This document shows positions 1 to 5,316 of a stretch of 8,018 nt of DNA, piece after piece; position 1 is the first letter of the stretch, and every line of letters begins with the position of its first letter. The notes under the pieces were generated by a model, which made no database searches, was not told the DNA's origin, and was given only the letters and a program-made list of their open reading frames with translations. A program made the translations under genes and the position numbers. The DNA is from Candidatus Hecatellales archaeon B24 (GTDB lineage Archaea; Thermoproteota; Bathyarchaeia; Hecatellales; Hecatellaceae): contig LUCC01000035.1 of assembly GCA_001593855.1 (NCBI GenBank), positions 1 to 8,018 of the forward strand, given 5' to 3'.

Positions 1-1
1 G

Positions 2-460
2 CGTAAGCTTGCTGAAAGGCTTGGAGAAGATGAAAACCTCTGGGGGCTTGTAGGCCTCCTCCACGACCTAGACTACGAAGAAACCTCCAACGCCTTCCAC
101 CTCCACGGGCTTAAAACCGCCGAAATGCTTGCAGGCCTGCTCCCCGAGGAAGCCTTGGAAGCCATTAAAGGCCACAACGAGCTTACGGGAACCCCATGCC
201 ATTCCAGGCTGTGCCAAGCCCTTAAGGCTTCAGACCAAGTTTCAGGGCTCATCGTCGCCACGGCGCTGGTGATGCCAGGGAAAAAGCTTGCGGAAGTTAA
301 GGTTTCATCCCTCAGGAAGAAGCTTAAGCAGAAGGATTTCGCCAGAGGCGTGAGGAGGGAAGACCTGGCTCTCCACGAGAAGCTTGGCTTAACCCTTGAA
401 GAGTTCTTAGGGTTAAGCCTTGAAGCCCTCCGGCAGATTAGCAGCAGCCTCAGCCTTTGA
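2..460 (+). CDS. HD-superfamily hydrolase, 5'-truncated (C-terminal part)
   Basis: The reading frame is open from the window edge to a TGA at 458-460, so the true start lies outside; 152 residues are visible. The metal-binding HD doublet is at visible residues 21-22 in LLHDLDYEE. It is followed by a second histidine region (FHLHGLKTAEML), a KGHNE segment, and the distal aspartate in ASDQVSGLIVA. This order matches small predicted HD/HDIG metal-dependent phosphohydrolases of archaea and bacteria (COG2316-like, from memory). The first conserved His of the family should lie upstream, off the window. The C-terminal part is Lys/Arg/Leu-rich and helical. Known members hydrolyse phosphate esters of nucleotides or similar compounds; the substrate here cannot be told. 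It ends 57 bases before taw1 on the same strand and may or may not be co-transcribed with it. The family call is firm, the function open. Confidence 0.8.
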   Translation, partial: RKLAERLGEDENLWGLVGLLHDLDYEETSNAFHLHGLKTAEMLAGLLPEEALEAIKGHNELTGTPCHSRLCQALKASDQVSGLIVATALVMPGKKLAEVKVSSLRKKLKQKDFARGVRREDLALHEKLGLTLEEFLGLSLEALRQISSSLSL

Positions 461-463
461 AGG

Positions 464-498
464 GGCTTATAAGGGAGACGCTTAGAAATATCTTTTAG
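464..498 (+). promoter_or_regulatory. possible archaeal promoter upstream of taw1
   Basis: The 57-base gap between the HD gene and taw1 holds two AT-rich candidates for a TATA box: CTTATAAG at 466-473 and AAATATCTTT at 486-495. The second sits about 26 bases before the ATG at 518, which would give a leaderless or nearly leaderless transcript; no well-spaced ribosome binding site is visible, only GGGAG directly against the ATG. Neither candidate matches the CTTTAT core of the two better promoters further downstream, so this is tentative. Read-through from the HD gene is an alternative. Confidence 0.3.
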
Positions 499-517
499 GC
501 TTAGAAGGGCCTGGGAG

Positions 518-1513
518 ATGGCTAACGTAGGCGTGGAGGCTGAGTCTTCCTGGTTAAGCCTTATGGCTGGAAGACTTAAAGCCGAGAAATACCAGCTTGT
601 AGGCCGGCATTCGGCTGTTAAAAAATGCAGTTGGCTTCATCAAAGCCTGGTTCACGGGCGGGTATGCTACAAGCAGAAATTCTACGGAATCCAGTCTCAC
701 CGCTGCCTCCAGATGACTCCCTCCGCCTACCATTGCACCCTACGCTGCCTCTTCTGCTGGAGGGTTCAACCCGAAGATTTAGGCTTCAAATCCCCTCCTG
801 AAACATCTCAACCCATCAAAACGCCTGACGACCCTGACTTCATCGTGGAGGAGTCCATTAAAGCTCAGAGGCGCATCCTAAGCGGGTACAAGGCTCATGA
901 AAACCTGGATAAGGCAAGGTATGAGGAGGCCTTAAACCCTGCCCACGCAGCCATAAGCCTCACAGGAGAGCCAACCTTGTACCCCAGGCTTGGGGAGCTC
1001 ATAGAAGCCTTCCACAGGCGTGGAATGACCACCTTCCTAGTCTCCAACGCAACCATGCCTGAAACGCTTCTAAACCTTTCAAGGGAGCCAAGCCAGCTAT
1101 ACCTGTCCCTCCACGCCCCCACCAAGGAAGTCTTCCAACGTGTATGCCGGCCCCTGACAAGTAGGGGGTGGACTGAAGTCTGCCAGTCGATTGAGGCCGT
1201 GAAAAGCTTCAGCTGCCCTACAGTGTTAAGGCTTACCCTAGTTAAAGGGTTAAACATGAGCTTAGCTGAAGCCTATGCCCGGCTTATCGCTAGGGCTGAG
1301 CCTACCTACGTTGAGCCTAAGGCCTACATGTGGGTTGGCTTTTCAAGGCGTAGAGGGTTAAGGTACGAGCATATGCCAACCCACCGGGAGGTTAAAGCCT
1401 TCGCTGAAAAGCTCGCCGAGCTCACCGGGTATCGGCTGATTGGTGAGGCTGCTGAGAGCAGGGTTGCCCTTTTAAGCAGACTTCACGAACCCTTAAAGGT
1501 TAAGGCTGGTTGA
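518..1513 (+). CDS. taw1: Taw1/TYW1-type radical SAM enzyme, tRNA(Phe) 4-demethylwyosine synthase
   Basis: 331 residues. Taw1 joins two carbons of pyruvate to N1-methylguanosine-37 of tRNA-Phe, building the tricyclic imG-14 base, the second step of wybutosine synthesis after Trm5. The radical SAM cysteines are C73, C77 and C80 (CTLRCLFCW). A second cluster is indicated by C37, C50 and C63. The 13, 13 and 10 residue spacings equal those I recall for the crystallised archaeal enzyme (C26, C39, C52, then C62, C66, C69), and K52 in CYKQKFYG fits its pyruvate Schiff-base lysine. Further family landmarks are SLTGEPTLYPRL (148-158), LSLHAPT (196-202) and EPKAYMWVG (266-274). The ATG at 518 gives 36 residues before C37; an ATG at 563 is the alternative, and neither has a clear ribosome binding site. 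It opens a run with the translin gene, whose ATG begins one base after this TGA. Confidence 0.95.
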   Translation: MANVGVEAESSWLSLMAGRLKAEKYQLVGRHSAVKKCSWLHQSLVHGRVCYKQKFYGIQSHRCLQMTPSAYHCTLRCLFCWRVQPEDLGFKSPPETSQPIKTPDDPDFIVEESIKAQRRILSGYKAHENLDKARYEEALNPAHAAISLTGEPTLYPRLGELIEAFHRRGMTTFLVSNATMPETLLNLSREPSQLYLSLHAPTKEVFQRVCRPLTSRGWTEVCQSIEAVKSFSCPTVLRLTLVKGLNMSLAEAYARLIARAEPTYVEPKAYMWVGFSRRRGLRYEHMPTHREVKAFAEKLAELTGYRLIGEAAESRVALLSRLHEPLKVKAG

Positions 1514-1514
1514 A

Positions 1515-2165
1515 ATGTCGCTGGGCGAAATTCTGTCTAGGGTTGGAAGGGAGCTTAAAACTAAAAACGCTCTAAGAGAGCACATGCTAACCGAGGCTAG
1601 ACGTGTCCTAAAGCTTTCGAAGGAAAGCATAATCCTAGTTCACAGGGGGAAATTTAAGGCGGCTGAGAAAAGGGTTGAAACGGCTGGAGGAATTTTAAGG
1701 AAAACCCTCAAGCGGCTGGAGGAATTCCCAGAGCTGAAGTACGGCGGAGCCATGTTCAACGCCTGCCAGGAGTACGCTGAAGCCTACATCTTCCTCAAGC
1801 TTGAGAAGGAGGAAAGGTTTCCAACTCCTGAAGAGGTCGGCGTAGGCTTCCAAGCCTATCTCTTAGGCTTAGCAGACGTTCCCGGAGAGCTGAGGAGACG
1901 TGCTCTCGATGCTCTCATGGCGGGAGATTTCAAGGGGGCTGAAGGCAGATTCAACCTTATGGAGGAAATCTACGGGGGGCTTTCAACCCTTGACGAGCAG
2001 ATTTTCTCCCTTGTCTCAGGGCTGAGGCGTAAATGCGATGTCATACGACACCTACTGGAGCTGACTGGAAGCGACCTCCTAGTCGAGAAAAGGCAGCAGA
2101 GGCTTGAAAAAGCCTTAAAAACCCTGGAGAAACACGCCTCGAAAATAGGGAGAAAGCGTGGCTGA
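1515..2165 (+). CDS. translin-family (TRAX-like) RNA-binding protein, putative ribonuclease subunit
   Basis: 216 residues, nearly all helix, matching the translin/TRAX fold over its whole length. Signature segments are the N-terminal helix REHMLTEARRVLKLSKESI, the pocket helix NACQEYAEAYIF (82-93), YLLGLADVPGELRRRALD (115-132), LMEEIYGGLSTLD (148-160) and LRRKCDVIRHLLELTGSDL (170-188). In eukaryotes translin and TRAX form C3PO, an endoribonuclease acting on siRNA passenger strands and on pre-tRNA 5' fragments. TRAX acidic catalytic residues (Glu126, Glu129 and Asp193 in human, from memory) map to E86, E89 and D121 here, with E125 nearby, so it looks catalytically competent. Archaeal relatives form oligomeric cages. 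The tail (189-216) is basic and helical, a plausible RNA contact. It is one base from taw1 and five from sepS, so translation is probably coupled. The substrate RNA is inferred, not shown. Confidence 0.9.
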   Translation: MSLGEILSRVGRELKTKNALREHMLTEARRVLKLSKESIILVHRGKFKAAEKRVETAGGILRKTLKRLEEFPELKYGGAMFNACQEYAEAYIFLKLEKEERFPTPEEVGVGFQAYLLGLADVPGELRRRALDALMAGDFKGAEGRFNLMEEIYGGLSTLDEQIFSLVSGLRRKCDVIRHLLELTGSDLLVEKRQQRLEKALKTLEKHASKIGRKRG

Positions 2166-2170
2166 AAGCC

Positions 2171-3763
2171 ATGGTAGTCTTCAACGTTAAAAAGATTAGG
2201 GAGCAAGCTGAAAAGGACTTCGAGAAGGCCTGGCTTGAAACATCCAGCCTCCTGAAGCTTGAAGGCAGAAGCATCCGATGGGTTAAAGGGGTGGAGGGGA
2301 AGCGGCATCCTGTCGTTGAGCTAGCCCAGCGCTTAAGAGAAATCTTCCTGTCCTTCGGCCTTGAAGAAGTGTTAAATCCCTCTTTTATTCCTGAAGTTGA
2401 AGTCTACCGGCAGTATGGACCTGAAGCCCCAGTAATCCTTGACAGGTGCTTCTACCTGGCTGAGCTTCCAAGACCGGACTTGGGCGTAGACGCGAAAACC
2501 CTTGCGAAAATAAGGGAGGCTGTTCCCTCCCTAACCAGCCGGAAAATCGAAGAGTTGAAACGGGTTTTCCGGGCTTACAAGGAGGGAAAAGTGGAGGCAG
2601 GAGGCTTGGCTGAAGAACTTGTGGAAAGGCTTTCCGTTAAGCCTGAAGAGGCAACTAAGATTTTAGGTTTCTTCCCGGAGCTTGTGAAGCTTGAGCCTAA
2701 ACCTACAAGGCAGGTTTTAAGGTCGCATATGACCTCGCTTTGGTTCCCTGTTTTGGCGGCTCTCCAAGATAAGCGTGCTCTACCCATCAAGCTTTTCTCC
2801 GTGGGGCCTAAGTTCAGGAGGGAGCAGCGTTTAGACAGCCTCCACCTCTACGAGTCTCTGGTGGCCTCCGCAGCCGTTATGGGGGAAGACTTAACGCTTG
2901 AAGACGGCTCAGCCCTTACGAGGGCGGTTCTAGCCGAGCTGGGCTTCAAGGAGGCTAGGTTCGAGGTTAAGAAGGCTACCAGCAAATACTATGCGCCTGG
3001 AACCGAGATGGAGGTCTTCATAAAGTTTGAGGGCGAATGGGTTGAGGTTGGAGACCAAGGGCTCTACTCTCCTGTAGCCCTAGCCAACTACGACATAAGA
3101 TACCCCGTTTTCAACGTGGGCTTCGGCGTTGAAAGGCTTGCCATGCTTCTAACAGGCGAAAAAGACATTCGCAAGCTCACATACCCGCAGTTTTACGTTG
3201 AAGCCGAGTTCTCAGACAGGCAGCTGGCATCCATGCTGAAGTTAAGCCTTCAACCGGAAACAGAGGAAGGATGGAAGCTTGCTCAAGCCCTGGCCCAGAC
3301 AGCCCTAACCCACGGCGAAGCTGTTGGCCCCTGCCAGTTCAAAGCCTATGAAGGTGAAATATGCGGACGCAGGGTTAGGGCTTACGTCTACGAGAAGGAT
3401 GAGGGAGCCCGCCTTCTAAGCCCCGCCGCCCTCAACACCATATATGTTTACAAGGCCAACGTCATGGCTATTCCGCCCAGAGGCTTCGAAGCAGACCGTA
3501 GGGTGGCTGAGGCTAAAGCCAAGGGAGCGGCCACCGGTATACGCTTCTTGGAAGCGGTGGCAGCAGGCTTCGCCTTCCAGGTTGAAGTCAAAGCCTGCAA
3601 GGGTGAAAAGGGCGTGGTAGAGCTAAGGGTTAGAATGGTTAAGCAGCCCAGCGACGTAAACGTTGAAATCCCACCTCAAGCCCTCAAATACATTACAAGT
3701 AAAGGAGGAAGAATCCTTGTTAAGGGCCCTCTCTTCCTAGGGCTTAAAGCAGAAGTCTCCTAG
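2171..3763 (+). CDS. sepS: O-phosphoseryl-tRNA(Cys) ligase (SepRS)
   Basis: 530 residues, the usual family length. SepRS charges tRNA-Cys with O-phosphoserine; SepCysS (not in this window) then converts it to Cys-tRNA, replacing direct cysteine charging. Class II signatures are present: motif 1 ending EVLNP (66-70), motif 2 FRREQ (215-219), and motif 3 GFGVERLAML (317-326). SHMTSLWF (185-192) holds the substrate-pocket residues H186 and T188, and S233 is also kept, but residue 231 is Val where the A. fulgidus enzyme, from memory, has a phosphate-binding Ser. DRCFYLAELPRPDLG (91-105) and ALANYDIRYPV (303-313) are further landmarks. The C-terminal portion, about 345-530, corresponds to the tRNA and anticodon-binding region and ends GPLFLGLKAEVS as in the family. 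The ATG lies five bases after the translin stop, with no clear ribosome binding site, which fits coupled translation. SepRS outside methanogens and Archaeoglobus is known from Bathyarchaeia and a few other lineages. Confidence 0.95.
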   Translation: MVVFNVKKIREQAEKDFEKAWLETSSLLKLEGRSIRWVKGVEGKRHPVVELAQRLREIFLSFGLEEVLNPSFIPEVEVYRQYGPEAPVILDRCFYLAELPRPDLGVDAKTLAKIREAVPSLTSRKIEELKRVFRAYKEGKVEAGGLAEELVERLSVKPEEATKILGFFPELVKLEPKPTRQVLRSHMTSLWFPVLAALQDKRALPIKLFSVGPKFRREQRLDSLHLYESLVASAAVMGEDLTLEDGSALTRAVLAELGFKEARFEVKKATSKYYAPGTEMEVFIKFEGEWVEVGDQGLYSPVALANYDIRYPVFNVGFGVERLAMLLTGEKDIRKLTYPQFYVEAEFSDRQLASMLKLSLQPETEEGWKLAQALAQTALTHGEAVGPCQFKAYEGEICGRRVRAYVYEKDEGARLLSPAALNTIYVYKANVMAIPPRGFEADRRVAEAKAKGAATGIRFLEAVAAGFAFQVEVKACKGEKGVVELRVRMVKQPSDVNVEIPPQALKYITSKGGRILVKGPLFLGLKAEVS

Positions 3764-3772
3764 CAGGCTGAA

Positions 3773-3780
3773 GAGGGGAA
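3773..3780 (+). promoter_or_regulatory. ribosome binding site deciding a TTG start
   Basis: GAGGGGAA lies six bases before the TTG at 3787, good Shine-Dalgarno spacing. It supports TTG as the start of the alpha/beta hydrolase; the resulting N terminus, MKEHWVAVNGYKTRFIVKG, is a normal beginning for the fold. Confidence 0.5.
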
Positions 3781-3786
3781 GCCGGC

Positions 3787-4569
3787 TTGAAGGAGCACTG
3801 GGTCGCCGTCAACGGGTATAAGACAAGGTTCATTGTTAAAGGTTCAGGCTTCCCCGTAATCCTCGTCCACGGGCTTGGAGGTTCCCTTGAAACCTGGAGA
3901 AACAACTTTGGCTTCCTAGCCAAGCGGTTCAAGGTTTACGCCTTCGACATGCTGGGCTTCGGCCTGGCTGACAAGCCTAAAATCCAGTATAGGATAGGAG
4001 TTTTCACAGGCTTCCTTAAGGGCTTCCTAGACGCTGTGGGCGTTGAGAAAGCTTACATCGTCGGCAACTCCCTTGGAGGTCTTATATCACTGTGGTTCGC
4101 CGTTCACCATCAGAACAGGCTGGAAAAACTGGTTGTCGAGTCGGCAGCAGGACTGGAAGTTGGAGCCCGATACGTCATCAAGAGGTTCATGGGTGAATGG
4201 TGGACCATGGAAAACCTGAAACGTTTCTACCAGTTCGTTTACGGCGACCCCTCCAGGGTAAGCGAGGAAATCTTAGCGTTAAGACTGGAAATGTTCAGCA
4301 GCCCGGAAGCCCAGCACGCCTACAAGTCAACTCTGAACATGCCGAGGGAGTGGGAAACCCTCCCAGAAAAGCTTGCAAGCCTGGAAACGCCTACTCTGAT
4401 AGTGTGGGGAGCCCAAGACAAGCTAATCCCCGTCAAACACGCCCACCAACTTCACAAGCTGATAAAAAACTCTAAACTCGTCATCCTAGAGGATGCAGGA
4501 CATGTTGCTCACGCTGAAAAACCGCAGGAATTCAACAAGGCTGTAGCCGGCTTCCTTGAAGACCCGTAG
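3787..4569 (+). CDS. alpha/beta-hydrolase fold protein, substrate unknown
   Basis: 260 residues, the normal size for a single-domain hydrolase with no signal peptide, so probably cytoplasmic. The full catalytic set is visible: the oxyanion region VILVHGLGGS (24-33), nucleophile elbow GNSLGG with S95, acid D211 in WGAQDKLIP, and H239 in EDAGHVAHAEKP. A lid-like insertion with many aromatics spans about 125-185 (ARYVIKRFMGEWW onward). This is the MhpC/esterase-like branch, which covers carboxylesterases, C-C bond hydrolases and haloperoxidase-like enzymes; the sequence does not choose between them. It follows sepS by 23 bases on the same strand and is probably the last gene of that operon. A link to aminoacyl-tRNA or amino-acid ester chemistry is conceivable from position only. 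The start is a TTG supported by an upstream purine-rich site. Confidence 0.88.
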   Translation: MKEHWVAVNGYKTRFIVKGSGFPVILVHGLGGSLETWRNNFGFLAKRFKVYAFDMLGFGLADKPKIQYRIGVFTGFLKGFLDAVGVEKAYIVGNSLGGLISLWFAVHHQNRLEKLVVESAAGLEVGARYVIKRFMGEWWTMENLKRFYQFVYGDPSRVSEEILALRLEMFSSPEAQHAYKSTLNMPREWETLPEKLASLETPTLIVWGAQDKLIPVKHAHQLHKLIKNSKLVILEDAGHVAHAEKPQEFNKAVAGFLEDP

Positions 4570-4587
4570 CCGCTTCCAGTTTTGCTA

Positions 4588-4602
4588 GTTAACTTTATCT
4601 TT
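4588..4602 (+). promoter_or_regulatory. TATA-like promoter for the iron-sulfur flavoprotein gene
   Basis: GTTAACTTTATCTTT has an ACTTTATCTT core, very like the box before the molybdopterin oxidoreductase. Counting about 26 bases from its centre puts transcription start near 4621, leaving a leader of roughly 20 bases that contains the AAGGAGG site. It begins 18 bases after the hydrolase stop, so the flavoprotein gene probably forms its own unit. Confidence 0.5.
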
Positions 4603-4625
4603 GCGGGGAGAGCAGACTTTTCATC

Positions 4626-4632
4626 AAGGAGG
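4626..4632 (+). promoter_or_regulatory. strong ribosome binding site before a GTG start
   Basis: AAGGAGG, eight bases before the GTG at 4641, is the best Shine-Dalgarno match in the window. It fixes the GTG as the start, giving MVKVVGVVGSHRRNG, the expected flavodoxin-like first strand. Confidence 0.7.
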
Positions 4633-4640
4633 CTGGAATC

Positions 4641-5243
4641 GTGGTTAAGGTTGTGGGTGTCGTAGGCAGCCACAGGAGGAACGGGGCAACCGAATTTCTT
4701 GTTCGTGAAGCCTTAAAGGCGGCTGAAGAGGAAGGTGTCGAAGTGGAAATGGTAACGCTTGCAGACAAGAAAATAGAGTTCTGCAAGGTCTGCTTCGACT
4801 GCAGCCCTGAAAAAGAGGGTGTATGCTCCATTCGAGACGATGATGTGCCTGAAATCTGCAGGAAGCTGGAGGAGGCTGACGGAATCATCGTGGGAAGCCC
4901 TGTATACTTCGGTTTGCCTACGGGAAGGCTTAAAGCTCTCATGGACAGAACCGTAGCCCTTAGAAGAGGAGGCTTTAAGCTCAGAAACAAGGTTGGAGGA
5001 GCCCTAGCCGTTGGAGGCCACAGGAATGGAGGGCAGGAAACGACTTTAACAGCTATCCACGCTTGGATGCTTGTCCACGACATGCTGGTGGTAAGCGATG
5101 GAAAGCCCACCTCGCATTTTGGTGCAACCGGAGTTGCAAGAGGCAGAGAAGACGCTGAAAAAGACGGCACAGGACTTCAACTAGCCAGAAGCCTGGGAAA
5201 AAGGGTGGCTGAAGCCGCTAAACAGCTACGTAGGAAAGCGTGA
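4641..5243 (+). CDS. iron-sulfur flavoprotein (NADPH-dependent FMN reductase family)
   Basis: 200 residues, a flavodoxin-like fold. The first strand and FMN phosphate loop are VVGVVGSHRRNGAT (4-17). A compact cysteine motif C48-x2-C51-x2-C54-x7-C62 matches the [4Fe-4S] motif of archaeal iron-sulfur flavoproteins such as Isf of Methanosarcina thermophila. GSPVYFGLPTGRLKALMDR (85-103) contacts the flavin ring, and GGHRNGGQETT (125-135) fits the loop near the isoalloxazine. Such proteins are homodimers that shuttle electrons between ferredoxin and an acceptor, or reduce oxygen or peroxide; the physiological partner is usually unknown. The C terminus is helical and basic. It has its own TATA-like box and Shine-Dalgarno site, and lies 73 bases before the molybdopterin oxidoreductase on the same strand, which makes it a candidate electron partner for that enzyme. 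The partnership is inference from position. Confidence 0.92.
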   Translation: MVKVVGVVGSHRRNGATEFLVREALKAAEEEGVEVEMVTLADKKIEFCKVCFDCSPEKEGVCSIRDDDVPEICRKLEEADGIIVGSPVYFGLPTGRLKALMDRTVALRRGGFKLRNKVGGALAVGGHRNGGQETTLTAIHAWMLVHDMLVVSDGKPTSHFGATGVARGREDAEKDGTGLQLARSLGKRVAEAAKQLRRKA

Positions 5244-5250
5244 GCAGGCT

Positions 5251-5269
5251 TTCCAGAGAAGAGCTGGAA
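5251..5269. repeat. small perfect inverted repeat between flavoprotein and oxidoreductase genes
   Basis: TTCCAG (5251-5256) and CTGGAA (5264-5269) are perfect inverted copies around a 7-base spacer. It starts seven bases after the flavoprotein stop and ends about 12 bases before the TATA-like box of the next gene. It could be an RNA hairpin at the end of the upstream transcript or an operator next to the promoter. No T-run follows, so a terminator role is weak. Six-base arms can arise by chance. Confidence 0.3.
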
Positions 5270-5280
5270 CTAGTGCAGGA

Positions 5281-5293
5281 AAAACTTTATTTC
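5281..5293 (+). promoter_or_regulatory. TATA-like promoter of the molybdopterin oxidoreductase gene, likely leaderless
   Basis: AAAACTTTATTTC stands in a GC-richer surround and shares its CTTTAT core with the promoter at 4588-4602. Its centre is about 28 bases before the ATG at 5317, the distance at which archaeal transcription would start at or within a few bases of the start codon. No purine-rich ribosome binding site lies in the gap, which fits a leaderless message. Confidence 0.55.
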
Positions 5294-5316
5294 TCATAGA
5301 AGTTCAACTGTGAAGT

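Noticed and set aside
563..1513. Alternative downstream ATG start for taw1
   Set aside because: It lacks a better ribosome binding site and would leave a shorter N-terminal segment before the first cluster Cys than I recall for the characterised enzyme; the ATG at 518 was kept, without certainty.
4836..4860. Possible box C/D guide RNA (GATGATG followed by CTGA)
   Set aside because: The box C consensus is incomplete, no paired C'/D' boxes fit, and it lies inside conserved coding sequence of the flavoprotein.
4595..5170. Long minus-strand open frame of about 190 codons opposite the iron-sulfur flavoprotein gene
   Set aside because: Its product is a low-complexity Ser/Pro/Leu-rich string with no recognisable motif, while the plus strand carries a clear conserved protein; it is a codon-bias shadow.
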